Below, piece by piece: positions 26,915-36,023 of a DNA stretch of 64,000 nucleotides. Where the stretch lies: the NCBI RefSeq assembly GCF_023347255.1, contig NZ_CP094466.1, forward strand, positions 2,790,001-2,854,000, in the 5' to 3' direction. The position numbers were made by a program, and so were the translations under genes. The notes under the pieces are model-generated. The model was not told the origin of the DNA, ran no database searches, and worked only from the letters and a program-made list of their open reading frames with translations. The stretch's first letter is position 1; every line of letters begins with the position of its first letter. The stretch is from Faecalibacterium sp. I4-3-84. Its GTDB lineage: Bacteria > Bacillota > Clostridia > Oscillospirales > Ruminococcaceae.

Positions 26915-27691
26915 ATGCGTTCCGTTCTGGAAGTATGTGTGGACAGCACTGCCAGTGCACTGGCAGCAAAGCGCGGCGGTGCCAGCAGGCTGGAACTGTG
27001 TGCCGACCTGATCGTGGGCGGTACAACGCCCAGCCTTGCGCTGGTGCGTCAGGTCAAGGCGGAGACCGGCCTGCCGGTGCGTGCTCTGCTGCGGCCCCGG
27101 TTCGGAGACTTCTGTTACGACAGCTACGAGCTTGCCCAGATGGAACAGCTGGCCGCAGAGCTGGTGGAGGCCGGGGCGGATGGTATCGTGACCGGTGTGC
27201 TGACCCCGGAAGGGCAGCTGGATGCGGATGCCATGCGGCCCATTTATGCGGCGGCGCGCAGGGCAGCGGAAAAGGCAGGCCGTCCGGTGGCGTGTACCCT
27301 GCACCGTGCCTTTGATGTCAGCGCCGACCCCTTTGCGGCACTGGAAACGGTCCGGAGCATGGGCCTTTGTACCATCCTCACCAGCGGGCAGGCGGCGAGT
27401 GCCCCAGAGGGAGCGGAGCTTCTCGGCCGACTGGTGGAGCGGGCAGGGGACAGCGTGGAAATTCTGGTAGGTGCCGGTGTCACGGCACAAAACATCCCGG
27501 CACTGGCCGCACAGACCGGGGCACATGCGTTCCACCTTTCCGGCAAGCAGGTGCTGCAAAGCCGCATGACCTTCCGCCGCGAGGGTGTGCCCATGGGGCT
27601 GCCGGGCTTTTCAGAGTTTGAGGTATGGCAGACGGATGAAGAAAACATCCGTGCTGCACGGCAGGCACTGGATGCGATGAAGAACAACTAA
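26915..27691 (+). CDS. cutC: CutC family protein
   Basis: 258 residues. CutC is a cytoplasmic TIM-barrel protein once linked to copper homeostasis; the enzymatic role is not settled. The N-terminus LEVCVDSTASALAAKRGGAS and the blocks RLELCADLIVGGTTPS, VRALLRPRFGDFCYDSYE, GADGIVTGVLTPEGQLD, CTLHRAFDVSADP and ILTSGQAASAPEGAELLG follow the family closely. ATG 26915 follows an AAAGGGAGGAATT site; the longer open frame runs into the previous terminator region. A weak TAGAAT -10 lies near 26860. It is a single-gene unit between two terminators. Confidence 0.93.
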   Translation: MRSVLEVCVDSTASALAAKRGGASRLELCADLIVGGTTPSLALVRQVKAETGLPVRALLRPRFGDFCYDSYELAQMEQLAAELVEAGADGIVTGVLTPEGQLDADAMRPIYAAARRAAEKAGRPVACTLHRAFDVSADPFAALETVRSMGLCTILTSGQAASAPEGAELLGRLVERAGDSVEILVGAGVTAQNIPALAAQTGAHAFHLSGKQVLQSRMTFRREGVPMGLPGFSEFEVWQTDEENIRAARQALDAMKNN

Positions 27692-27697
27692 AACAAA

Positions 27698-27738
27698 AGC
27701 GCTCTCCCACGGGAAACCCCGGTGGGAGAGCGCTTTTT
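27698..27738. terminator. Bidirectional terminator between cutC and luxS
   Basis: A 13-bp stem (AGCGCTCTCCCAC 27698-27710 with GTGGGAGAGCGCT 27722-27734). TTTT follows on the plus strand and a short T-run (TTTTG) on the minus strand, so it can end both converging transcripts. Confidence 0.85.
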
Positions 27739-27768
27739 ATGATGATGAATTTGAAGGGTGAAGATAGC

Positions 27769-28221
27769 TTAGTAATGCAGCTCGTCGCCGGTCAGTGCTT
27801 CCAGCACCGGCAGCATGGCAGCGGCTTCGGCCTTGGCGGCGGGCAGATCCATATCGCGGTAGTTGCCGCACTCCACTTCGCTGGCCCCGGGCACAGCGCC
27901 CTCAAAGCCAGCCATGAAGCGGAAGGATTCCACCGTCAGCTCCAGTGCCTCGGCGGGAGTCAGGCCGCGGGTGAGCAGATAGAAGCCGGTGCGGCAGCCC
28001 ATGGGGCCAACATAAATCACGCTGTCTTTAAAGGCGCTGTTGCGTGCATAGGTGGCAAACAGATGCTCCAGCGTGTGGGCGGCACCGGTGGACAGGTAAT
28101 CGCCGTGATTGGGCTTTTTCATGCGGATGTCCCAGGTGAGAACATCTCCGTCCTGACGGCTCAGATACATGCCGCGGTCCAGTTTGGTATGGTCAACACA
28201 GAAGCTTGCAATGCGTTCCAT
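27769..28221 (-). CDS. luxS: S-ribosylhomocysteine lyase LuxS
   Basis: 150 residues. It splits S-ribosylhomocysteine into homocysteine and DPD, the precursor of autoinducer AI-2, and recycles the methyl cycle by-product. The metal motif HTLEHLFATYARN (His-x-x-Glu-His) is intact, as are GPMGCRTGFYLL with the catalytic Cys and VECGNYRDMDL with the third metal ligand. The AAGGAGAAGATC site precedes ATG 28221. It starts 16 bases after the pyk stop, so the two are likely one transcript ending at the terminator 27698-27738. Confidence 0.97.
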   Translation of the reverse strand: MERIASFCVDHTKLDRGMYLSRQDGDVLTWDIRMKKPNHGDYLSTGAAHTLEHLFATYARNSAFKDSVIYVGPMGCRTGFYLLTRGLTPAEALELTVESFRFMAGFEGAVPGASEVECGNYRDMDLPAAKAEAAAMLPVLEALTGDELHY

Positions 28222-28237
28222 GATCTTCTCCTTTGGC

Positions 28238-29992
28238 TTATGCCTGCAGGCGCTGCACGCTGCCGTGAGCGCAGTCCACAGCGATCATCAGACCGTCGCG
28301 GATGTGGCTGGTAGCACCGGCGGCACCCACAACGGTAGGCTTGAGCAGGGCCTTGCCGGCAATGGCAGCGTGGCTGTTCAGGCCCGGCTCTTCCACCACC
28401 AGAGCGGCGGCATCACGCACGTAACTCAGCATTTCGTTGCTGGTGGAGGGCACCACCAGAACCATGCCGGGCTTGAACTTTGCACGTACCTCTTCCAGCG
28501 TGCGGCAGACGCAGGCCTTGCCGGTGGCGCTGGTCACGTCGGCATTCTCGCGGCCAACGCCCACACCGGTAGCCAGACAGTTGCCTACCATGTGGATCTT
28601 GATCATGTTGGTGGTGCCGGACACGCCCACAGGCACGCCTGCGGTCACAACGGCCAGCTCACCGTTGTGCAGGTAGCCGTTCTCCTTGGCCAGAGAGGTG
28701 GACATCTCGATCAGCTCATCGGTGCTGTGTGCCAGAGGCATCATCAGCGGGGTGATGCCCCAGCTCAGGGCCAGCTGACGCTGCACCTGCTCCTTCATCA
28801 CGCAGGCGATGATGGGCTGCTCCGGGCGGTACTTGCTCAGCAGACGGGCGGTGTTGCCGGACTCGGAAACGGTGACGATGGCTGCGGCGTTCACGTCCTT
28901 GGCGGTCAGGCAGGCAGCGTGTGCAGTTGCATCGCTCACGCTGATCTTGCCGGTGTTCTCGGTGAGGGGAACAAAGCGGGCGTGGTTCTCCTGCTCGGTG
29001 CGCTCAGCAATGGCAGACATGGTCTTGAGGGCCTCCACCGGGTAAGCACCGGCAGCAGTCTCGCCGGAGAGCATGATGGCAGAGGTGCCGTCGTAGATGG
29101 CATTTGCCACGTCGGAGGTCTCGGCACGGGTGGGGCGGGGGTTCACGATCATGCTGTCCAGCATCTGGGTGGCGGTGACGATGGGCTTGCCAAAGGAGAA
29201 GGAGCGCTCGATGATATTCTTCTGAATGCCGGGCAGCTCGGTAAAGTCGATCTCAACGCCCAGATCGCCGCGGGCCACCATGACAGCATCGGCTGCAGCC
29301 AGAATGCTGTCGATGTTGTTCACGCCCTCACGGTTCTCGATCTTGGCGATGATGCGGATATCGGAATCATACTCGTTGAGCAGGTTGCGGATGTCGTACA
29401 CATCCTGTGCCGTGCGCACGAAGGAAGCAGCGATGAAGTCAAAGCCCTGCTGTGCGCCAAAGATGATATCGTCGCGGTCGCGCTGGCTCATATACGGCAT
29501 GGACAGATGCACGCCGGGCACATTGACACCCTTCTTGTTCTTGATCTTGCCGCTGTTCAGCACCTTGCACACGATGTCGGTGTCGTTCACGGTGACGATC
29601 TGCAGCTTGATCAGGCCGTCGTCCAGCATGATGGTGCCGCCGGGCTGCACGTCCTGCGGCAGGTCCTTATAGGTGATGGAGCAGATCTCCTTGGTGCCTT
29701 CCACCTCGCGGGTGGTCAGGGTGAAGGTCTGGCCGGCTTCCAGCATTTCAGTGCCGTTCTTGAAGTCCTTCAGGCGGATCTCGGGGCCTTTGGTGTCCAG
29801 CAGGGCGGCGACCGGCTTGCCCAGCTCTTCACGAATGGCCTTCAGCTTTTCAAAGCGGCCCAGATGCTCTTCGTGAGAGCCGTGGGAAAAATTAAAACGG
29901 GCAACATTCATGCCGTTGGCGACCAGCTCGCGCAGAACGCCTTCCTGATCGGTGGACGGACCCAGAGTGCAGATGATCTTGGTTTTTCTCAT
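28238..29992 (-). CDS. pyk: Pyruvate kinase with C-terminal swivel domain
   Basis: 584 residues. It makes ATP and pyruvate from phosphoenolpyruvate. The N-terminus MRKTKIICTLGPS, the catalytic DTKGPEIRL block, the IIAKIENREGV block and the MVARGDLGVE block are present, and ESGNTARLLSKYRP lies in the regulatory domain. The final ~110 residues (VVPSTSNEMLSYVRDAAALV, GLNSHAAIAGKALLKPTVVG) form a PEP-utiliser-type phosphohistidine domain, as in Bacillus pyruvate kinase (585 residues). GGAGG precedes ATG 29992. It is transcribed from the promoter at 30144-30172 with a leader of about 145 bases. Confidence 0.97.
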   Translation of the reverse strand: MRKTKIICTLGPSTDQEGVLRELVANGMNVARFNFSHGSHEEHLGRFEKLKAIREELGKPVAALLDTKGPEIRLKDFKNGTEMLEAGQTFTLTTREVEGTKEICSITYKDLPQDVQPGGTIMLDDGLIKLQIVTVNDTDIVCKVLNSGKIKNKKGVNVPGVHLSMPYMSQRDRDDIIFGAQQGFDFIAASFVRTAQDVYDIRNLLNEYDSDIRIIAKIENREGVNNIDSILAAADAVMVARGDLGVEIDFTELPGIQKNIIERSFSFGKPIVTATQMLDSMIVNPRPTRAETSDVANAIYDGTSAIMLSGETAAGAYPVEALKTMSAIAERTEQENHARFVPLTENTGKISVSDATAHAACLTAKDVNAAAIVTVSESGNTARLLSKYRPEQPIIACVMKEQVQRQLALSWGITPLMMPLAHSTDELIEMSTSLAKENGYLHNGELAVVTAGVPVGVSGTTNMIKIHMVGNCLATGVGVGRENADVTSATGKACVCRTLEEVRAKFKPGMVLVVPSTSNEMLSYVRDAAALVVEEPGLNSHAAIAGKALLKPTVVGAAGATSHIRDGLMIAVDCAHGSVQRLQA

Positions 29993-30143
29993 ATACTTTT
30001 ACTACCTCCAACTACAACTTCACATTCTCTATTTTGCGGCAGGCTGTCGTCGTACAGGCAGCTGCGCGTGGCCAACGGGAAAAAATCCCGTGCTGTGGTA
30101 CAAAAGCGGAAAAATTCTGTGGTTCAAAACCTTTCCATTTACT

Positions 30144-30172
30144 ATTATACCCGCTTGGATACAATAGGGCAA
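30144..30172 (-). promoter_or_regulatory. Promoter of pyk-luxS
   Basis: On the minus strand TTGCCC (30172-30167), 17 bases, perfect TATAAT (30149-30144). The region between here and deoB (30181-30426) is AT-rich and non-coding, with AAAATGACG repeats at 30280 and 30301. Confidence 0.8.
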
Positions 30173-30334
30173 GAAAAAATTCAAGCTGCGCTGCAATTTT
30201 TTTGGCAGCTAAGATGCCTTTGCCACGGAATAACGCAGCAACGAATAAAAATGTCAAAACACTTCGTCGAATTGTGAATAAAATGACGAACATTTTGGTG
30301 AAAATGACGGATATTTGCAGCACAGCAAAAACGC

Positions 30335-30363
30335 TTGCATCCGGTGCGGGATTTGCTTATAAT
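30335..30363 (+). promoter_or_regulatory. Promoter of deoB
   Basis: TTGCAT (30335-30340), 17 bases, perfect TATAAT (30358-30363), about 55 bases before deoB. Confidence 0.85.
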
Positions 30364-30426
30364 GATAAGTAAAGATAGTATCACTTATCCGGGGCAGGTC
30401 CCCGGAAGAAATGGAGAAAAAACGAT

Positions 30427-31605
30427 ATGGAAAAGCGTGTTTTTCTGATCGTCCTCGACAGCTTTGGCATTGGCGCAGAGCCGGATGCCGCAGCGTTTGG
30501 CGATGAGGGCACCAACACCCTGGGTGCCATTGCAAAACACCCCAACTTCAACTGCCCCAACCTGCAAAAGATGGGCATGTTCAACATTGATGGCGTGGCC
30601 GCAGGCGAAAAGACCGCAGCGCCCATCGGCTCCTTTGCCCGCCTGCAGGAGCAGAGCATGGGCAAGGATACCACCATTGGTCACTGGGAGATCGCCGGTG
30701 TGGTAAGCCCCAAGCCGCTGCCCACCTTCCCGAACGGCTTCCCGGATGAGCTGATCCACGAGTTTGAGGAAAAGACCGGCCACAAGGTGCTGTGCAACAA
30801 GCCTTACTCCGGCACGCAGGTGCTGAAGGATTACGGCGAGCAGGCCATGAAAGAAAACGCCCTTATCGTCTACACCAGTGCCGACAGTGTATTTCAGGTG
30901 GCCGCCAACGAAGAGCTGGTGCCGGTGCATGAGCTGTACCGCTACTGCGAGATCGCCCGCGAGATGCTCAAGGGCGAGTACGGCGTGGGCCGCGTGATCG
31001 CACGCCCCTTCCTGGGCCACACTGCGGATACCTTCTACCGCACCACCAATCGCCACGACCTGAGCCTCAAGCCGCCCCGCGCTACCATGCTGGATCTGCT
31101 GAAAGATGCTGGCAGGGATGTCATCGCTGTGGGTAAGATCTTTGACATCTTCGACGGTGAGGGTGTGACCGAGAAGATCAAGACCACTGGCAACACCAAT
31201 GGCATCGCCTTTACCAAGGCCCTGCAGACCCGCGACTTTGAGGGCCTTGCCTTTGTGAATCTGGTGGACTTCGATATGCTCTACGGCCACCGCCGCGATG
31301 TGGCAGGCTATGCCGCCGCTGCTACGGAGTTCGACAGGTTCGTGGCAGATTTCATCCCCGGGATGCGGGAGGGCGATCTCCTGATGGTGACGGCTGACCA
31401 CGGCTGCGACCCGTCCTATACCAAGACCACCGACCACACCCGCGAGTATGTGCCGTATCTGATCTGCGGCAAGGGCGTGAAGCCCGGCGTTGATCTTGGC
31501 ACCCGTCTGTGCTTTGGCACCATCGCCCAGACCATCTGCGAGTATCTTGATGTGGATGCTTCCTCTCTGGACGGCAAGAGCGTCTGGAACGAGATCAAGG
31601 CATAA
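30427..31605 (+). CDS. deoB: Phosphopentomutase
   Basis: 392 residues. It interconverts ribose or deoxyribose 1-phosphate and 5-phosphate, feeding nucleoside breakdown into central metabolism. Alkaline-phosphatase-fold metal motifs are present: VFLIVLDSFGIGAEPDAA at the start, KDTTIGHWEIAGV with the phosphorylated Thr, and MVTADHGCDPSYTKTTDHTRE at the end. The length is normal for DeoB. The ribosome site is GAAATGGAGAAAA. It is monocistronic with its own promoter and terminator, but belongs with deoD, cdd, pdp and the nucleoside transporter 9-17 kb away. Confidence 0.97.
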   Translation: MEKRVFLIVLDSFGIGAEPDAAAFGDEGTNTLGAIAKHPNFNCPNLQKMGMFNIDGVAAGEKTAAPIGSFARLQEQSMGKDTTIGHWEIAGVVSPKPLPTFPNGFPDELIHEFEEKTGHKVLCNKPYSGTQVLKDYGEQAMKENALIVYTSADSVFQVAANEELVPVHELYRYCEIAREMLKGEYGVGRVIARPFLGHTADTFYRTTNRHDLSLKPPRATMLDLLKDAGRDVIAVGKIFDIFDGEGVTEKIKTTGNTNGIAFTKALQTRDFEGLAFVNLVDFDMLYGHRRDVAGYAAAATEFDRFVADFIPGMREGDLLMVTADHGCDPSYTKTTDHTREYVPYLICGKGVKPGVDLGTRLCFGTIAQTICEYLDVDASSLDGKSVWNEIKA

Positions 31606-31625
31606 TGATTTTATAGAATGAGAAA

Positions 31626-31662
31626 GCCGCCTGCATTGGTTCAAGATGCAGGCGGCATTTTT
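31626..31662 (+). terminator. Terminator of deoB
   Basis: An 11-bp stem, GCCGCCTGCAT (31626-31636) with ATGCAGGCGGC (31646-31656), then ATTTTTA. Confidence 0.88.
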
Positions 31663-31691
31663 ATGCAGTTTATCGGCACGGACTTTCTGGT

Positions 31692-31735
31692 GAAAAAGCA
31701 AAACAGGAAACGACCGCAGTTGTTTCCTGTTTTGC
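31692..31735 (-). terminator. Terminator of the nadE-NusGII-LCP unit
   Basis: A 14-bp stem (31698-31711 with 31722-31735), which on the minus strand is followed by TTTTT (31697-31693). It lies 60 bases past the LCP stop. Confidence 0.82.
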
Positions 31736-31794
31736 AAATAAAATAATATTTCCACGATAGAGTCCGGGGCTTGCGCAGAGGACATTTTAAATCG

Positions 31795-33507
31795 TCACGC
31801 TGCTTCGTTCTGCTGCGAAGCAGCATCCTGAATGGCATCCCAGATGGAGGAAGCCGCATTGTAGATGGACGATGCAGCCTGTTCCACCTCTTCCTGCGTG
31901 GGCAGGGAGATGGACGGTGCTTCTCCGGCCGTATCACCGCTGCCGGTCTCGCCCTCGGCGGGGACCGCCGGCTCCTGCGGCTGGGTGTCGGCAGGCTGCT
32001 CTGCATCTGCAGGCTGGTCAGCCGGGACGGTCTCTTCCGGCAGGCTGTCGGCGGGCACTTCCTCGGGAACGCTCTCGGCAGGCACCTCCGAAACGGCAGC
32101 GTTCGGGTCGGTGGTGGGGGTGAACACCTCGGTCTTTTCCGGCTTCTGGGTGGTGTCGGCAACGGTGCCCTCACCGCCCAGCACGGACGCGATCATTTCC
32201 CTGGCCTTGCTCACAGAAGCATCATCCGGTTTCATGACGTAGAGCTTCTGTCCCTTGGCAGAGTAGCACTTGGTGCTGCTGGAGCTTGTGCCGGTGACGG
32301 TGTAGCTTTCAATATCCCACTCGGCAAAGTCGCTCAGCTGCATCCGTACCAGCGCACTGATCTGATCCTGCGAAAAGCTGGTCACAAAGCAGTCGGCTGC
32401 GGCATCCATGATCTTGGAAAAGCCCATCAGCAGGGCAGGGGACTTGATCTTGTTCAGCATGGCATCGATCACCTTCATTTGGTTGATGCCGCGCTGGATA
32501 TCGCCGGATGCAAAGGCGTGACGCTCACGGGCAAAGGCCAGAGCGGCCTTGCCGTCCAGATGGTTCCAGCCCTCCACAAAGGTGGTGGGGTCATAGTAGC
32601 CGGGGCTGCCCACAGAAGTGAACGCCTGATCGGAGTAGACATCCACGCCGCCCAGCGCATCGATGATGCTGATGAAGCCCGCAAAGTTGATGCGGATGTA
32701 ATGGTCCACATTGACGCCGTACAGATTGCCCAGTGTGGCCATGCTGGTTTCCACGCCGTACAGACCGGCGTGAGTCAGTTTGTCCTTGCTGTCAGTGCCG
32801 GCAAGGTCTACGTAGTAGTCGCGCGGGGTGTTGATCAGGGCCACCCTCTTGGTGACAGGGTTCACGGCAGCAAGGATATTCACGTCGCTGCGGGCATTTT
32901 CGGTCAGCTCGCCGCGGGTGTCCACGCCGCTGAGGTAGATCACAAACGGCTCCTTGGTGATCTTGTTGGCCTCGGCACCGGTGAGCAGGCCAGAGGTCAT
33001 GCTGCCCAAGGCAGAAAGGCCCTGCTGGGCCCAGAAGCAACCCAGCGCCATGGCAGCGCACAGGAACACCGAGAATACCCGGGCCACCTTGCCGGGAACA
33101 TTGTACTCCTGACAGCGCTTTACCAGCAGCCACAAAAGCGCCAGCAGCGCGGCCAGAATGACCAGATACAGCACCGGCAGCATCTGGGTGCGCCACAGCT
33201 GAACCAGTGCCAGAATGCTTAAAATACCTTGTAAGATCAGCAAAATTTTCCCCCACTTTGAAGGTACTGCCACGGCTCCATCCACGGGCGGCTGGGCCTT
33301 GGGCGGTACGGGTGTGTTGTGGCCGCTGCGCGGCGGCTTCTGGGGAGGCTGGGCCGGAGGCGGTGTGCTGGGCTGTTCCGGCGGAAGCTCGGAAAAAAAC
33401 GCCGAGCTGTCTACCTCGATGGGCGCAGTGTCCTCAGAGCCTTCCTTGCGGCTGATGTGCCGCAGAGAACGGTAATCTTCGTGGGAACGATCGTTTTCAT
33501 CCATCAT
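31795..33507 (-). CDS. LytR-CpsA-Psr (LCP) family cell wall ligase
   Basis: 570 residues. LCP proteins attach secondary polymers such as teichoic acid or capsule to peptidoglycan. A Pro-rich cytoplasmic N-terminus (PPAQPPQKPPRSGHN) precedes about three membrane segments (residues 85-165), unusual for the single-pass form. The LCP domain follows: DTRGELTENARSDVNILAAV with the conserved Arg and Asp, RVALINTPRDYYVDL, and GWNHLDGKAALAFARERH. The final ~120 residues are a Pro/Ala/Glu-rich tail (VPEEVPADSLPEETVPAD). GGAG 9 bases before ATG 33507 decides the start. It is the last gene of the nadE unit. Confidence 0.92.
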   Translation of the reverse strand: MMDENDRSHEDYRSLRHISRKEGSEDTAPIEVDSSAFFSELPPEQPSTPPPAQPPQKPPRSGHNTPVPPKAQPPVDGAVAVPSKWGKILLILQGILSILALVQLWRTQMLPVLYLVILAALLALLWLLVKRCQEYNVPGKVARVFSVFLCAAMALGCFWAQQGLSALGSMTSGLLTGAEANKITKEPFVIYLSGVDTRGELTENARSDVNILAAVNPVTKRVALINTPRDYYVDLAGTDSKDKLTHAGLYGVETSMATLGNLYGVNVDHYIRINFAGFISIIDALGGVDVYSDQAFTSVGSPGYYDPTTFVEGWNHLDGKAALAFARERHAFASGDIQRGINQMKVIDAMLNKIKSPALLMGFSKIMDAAADCFVTSFSQDQISALVRMQLSDFAEWDIESYTVTGTSSSSTKCYSAKGQKLYVMKPDDASVSKAREMIASVLGGEGTVADTTQKPEKTEVFTPTTDPNAAVSEVPAESVPEEVPADSLPEETVPADQPADAEQPADTQPQEPAVPAEGETGSGDTAGEAPSISLPTQEEVEQAASSIYNAASSIWDAIQDAASQQNEAA

Positions 33508-33526
33508 TCAAAACCACTCCTTTTTG

Positions 33527-33880
33527 TCAGGAAACAGGTACAATGGTCAGCACTGCACGGGCCGGAAGGCAGGTGGCAGTCTGATCTTCGTTGGAAAGCC
33601 AGCCAAAGCCTTCACAGATGTGATCCGGGCAGGGTGAATCCACGAACCGGGCTGCACCGTCCTTGATCTGAATGTGGACGGTATAGTAACCGGTGTCCAC
33701 ATCATAGGTCTCATCCACGTCCAGCGGCAGGTTCATGGTGGTGTTGTTGTCGCCGTAGATCAGCTCGGCCCGCAGTCCGGAGCCGGAAGCGTGCACGCGG
33801 CGTACCACCAGCAGCACAGCGGCAATGGCCAGAATGACCACGGCAAACAGAAGATTGGCAAGCAGCTTTTTGTTTTTCAT
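33527..33880 (-). CDS. NusG domain II-containing membrane protein
   Basis: 117 residues. An N-terminal membrane helix (residues 5-27, LLANLLFAVVILAIAAVLLV) is followed by a small extracytoplasmic domain of the NusG-II type (PF07009 group), with the typical ending SPCPDHICEGFGWLSNEDQT and CLPARAVLTIV. The paired cysteines in PCPDHIC are characteristic. The function is unknown; relatives are often next to isoprenoid or electron-transfer genes, and despite the name they are not transcription factors. It starts 3 bases after the nadE stop and is followed by the LCP gene. Confidence 0.88.
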   Translation of the reverse strand: MKNKKLLANLLFAVVILAIAAVLLVVRRVHASGSGLRAELIYGDNNTTMNLPLDVDETYDVDTGYYTVHIQIKDGAARFVDSPCPDHICEGFGWLSNEDQTATCLPARAVLTIVPVS

Positions 33881-33883
33881 GCG

Positions 33884-35809
33884 TTAATCCTTGATCTGTA
33901 ATTGTTCCAGCTCGGCCAGCCACAGTGCGGCACAGGCATCGCTGGGCATCCGCCAGTCGCCGCGGGGCGAAAGGGTCACGCTGCCCACCTTGGGGCCGTC
34001 GGGCAGGCAGCTGCGCTTGAACTGTTGGGCAAAGAACCGCCAGTAGAAGTTGCGCAGCCACTTGTACAGCACGCTGTCCGGGTACTCCGGCCGGCCTGCG
34101 AATGCAGCCTTTGCCAGCCGGAAGATCTTGGCCGGGCCAAAGCCGAAGCGCAGCACCTGATACAGGTAGAAATCGTGCAGCTCGTAGGGCCCCACAAGGT
34201 CCTCGGTCTTCTGCGCGATCTCGCCGTCCTTGGCAGGCAGCAGCTCCGGGGAGACGGGCGTATCCAGAATATCCAGCAGCACCGTGCGCAGAGCATCGGT
34301 GGCGGCAATGTCGGCTTCGTAGCGCACAAGGTGGCGCACCAGCGTTTTGGGCACACCGGCGTTCACACCGTACATGCTCATGTGGTCGCCGTTGTAGGTG
34401 GCCCAGCCCAGCGCCAGCTCCGAAAGGTCGCCGGTGCCCACCACGAGACCGCCGGTGCGGTTGGCGGTGTCCATCAGCTCCAACGTGCGCACGCGGGCCT
34501 GTCCGTTTTCAAAGGTGACATCCAGCACGCTCTCGTCCTGACCGATGTCCGCAAAATGGCTGTGCACGGTGTTGGCGATATCGATCTCTTTAAAGGAGAC
34601 CTGCAGCTCATCGCACAGGATCTCTGCATTGCTGCGGGTGCGCTTTGTGGTGCCAAAGCAGGGCATGGTCACAGCCAGCACATCCCGGACGGGGCGGCCC
34701 AGCTGCTTCATGGCACGAACGGCCACCAGCAGCGCAAGACAGCTGTCCAAGCCGCCGGAAATGCCGATAACGGCGGTCTTTGCGTGGGCGTGTTCCAGCC
34801 GCTTTGCAAGGCCGTCGGCCTGCATCTTCAAAATCAGCTCACAGCGCTCGGCGCGGCGCTTGGGGTCGCCGGGCACAAAGGGTGCGGGGTCGATCCAGCG
34901 GGTCAGCGTGGTCTCTGCCGGTTCCAGATCGAACTCCACGGTCTGGTAGCCCTCGCCGCTCAGCTCAAAACTGGTGTTGCGGGCACGCTCGGCTTCCATG
35001 CGCTGGCAGTCGATCTCGGTCTCGGCACAGCCGCCGTCAAAGGGAGCGTTCTCCGCCAGAATAGTGCCGTTCTCGGCGATCAGGTCGTGGCCGGCGAACA
35101 CCATGTCCTGCGTGCTCTCACCGTGCCCGGCGGAAGCATACAGGTAGCCGCACAGCAGGCGGGCAGACTGGTTGGACACCAGCGCCCGGCGGTACTCGGC
35201 CTTGCCGACGGTCTCATCGCTGGCGGAAAGATTTGCGATCACGGTCGCACCGGCCAGCGCGTGGAAGGTGGAAGGCGGCAGGGCGCTCCACAGATCTTCG
35301 CAGATCTCCACACCCAGCACAAAGCTGGGCATCTGGCGGCAGCGGAACAGCAGGGAGGTGCCAAAAGGCACCTGCTGACCACACACCTCCACCAGCTCCA
35401 CCTCGGTGCTGCCCGGGGTGAACTGGCGCTTTTCGTAGAACTCGCCGTAGTTGGGCAGATAGGTCTTGGGTACAAGGCCCAGAATGCGGCCATGACACAG
35501 CACGGCGGCGCAGTTGTACAGCTTGCCGTGCACCAGCAGCGGCAGGCCCACCAGCGTGACAACGTCCAGTGCTTTTGTTTCATCAAGCAGGGTGCTCAGG
35601 GCATCCAGTGCACCGGTCTGCAGCGTGCGCTGCAGAAACAGGTCGCCGCAGGTATAGCCGGTCAGGCAGAACTCGGGGAACACGGCCAGCTTTACGCCGC
35701 GGGCTGCGGCCTTGTGCAAAGCATCCGTGATCTGCCGGACATTATAGGCGCAGTCGGCCACCCGCAGTGCGGGAGAAAGAGCGGCTGCTTTCAAAAAACC
35801 ATCTTTCAT
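33884..35809 (-). CDS. nadE: Glutamine-dependent NAD+ synthase
   Basis: 641 residues. It makes NAD from deamido-NAD using ammonia released from glutamine. The N-terminal nitrilase domain shows the triad: E46 in FPEFCLTGY, K115 in PKTYLPNYGEF and C170 in GVEICEDLW. The C-terminal synthetase has GISGGLDSCLALLV and GTGDLSELALGWATYNGDH. The length matches the two-domain type. The start context is weak: no clear GGAGG precedes ATG 35809, and AGGATGTGAAATCCT can form a small hairpin there. A TATACT -10 on the minus strand at 35871-35866 with a poor -35 is the likely promoter. Confidence 0.96.
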   Translation of the reverse strand: MKDGFLKAAALSPALRVADCAYNVRQITDALHKAAARGVKLAVFPEFCLTGYTCGDLFLQRTLQTGALDALSTLLDETKALDVVTLVGLPLLVHGKLYNCAAVLCHGRILGLVPKTYLPNYGEFYEKRQFTPGSTEVELVEVCGQQVPFGTSLLFRCRQMPSFVLGVEICEDLWSALPPSTFHALAGATVIANLSASDETVGKAEYRRALVSNQSARLLCGYLYASAGHGESTQDMVFAGHDLIAENGTILAENAPFDGGCAETEIDCQRMEAERARNTSFELSGEGYQTVEFDLEPAETTLTRWIDPAPFVPGDPKRRAERCELILKMQADGLAKRLEHAHAKTAVIGISGGLDSCLALLVAVRAMKQLGRPVRDVLAVTMPCFGTTKRTRSNAEILCDELQVSFKEIDIANTVHSHFADIGQDESVLDVTFENGQARVRTLELMDTANRTGGLVVGTGDLSELALGWATYNGDHMSMYGVNAGVPKTLVRHLVRYEADIAATDALRTVLLDILDTPVSPELLPAKDGEIAQKTEDLVGPYELHDFYLYQVLRFGFGPAKIFRLAKAAFAGRPEYPDSVLYKWLRNFYWRFFAQQFKRSCLPDGPKVGSVTLSPRGDWRMPSDACAALWLAELEQLQIKD

Positions 35810-35970
35810 CGGAGGATTTCACATCCTGTCTTTCTTAGTTGACTGCAATTTCCTGCAGTGCACATAGTATACCACAAACAGACCCAAACGGGAAGTAAAA
35901 GAACAATGACAAAAACAAAACAGCCGCGTTCTCGCCATCTCGCACTGCCCGACGGAGGAAGCGGGCAAGA

Positions 35971-36008
35971 CAAAAAATAAAAAATCCCACACAAAAATGT
36001 GCGGGAAT
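35971..36008 (-). terminator. Terminator of rnpB
   Basis: On the minus strand ATTCCCGCACA folds with TGTGTGGGAT (one mismatch) over 36008-35984 and is followed by TTTTTTATTTTTT-like T-rich DNA. The DNA from here to the nadE start (35810-35970) holds no gene. Confidence 0.8.
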
Positions 36009-36023
36009 CAAAGACTGAAAAAT

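Noticed and set aside
33527-33880. NusG-II gene as a transcription elongation factor
   Set aside because: It has an N-terminal membrane helix and lacks the NGN domain of true NusG, so the name refers only to a fold similarity.
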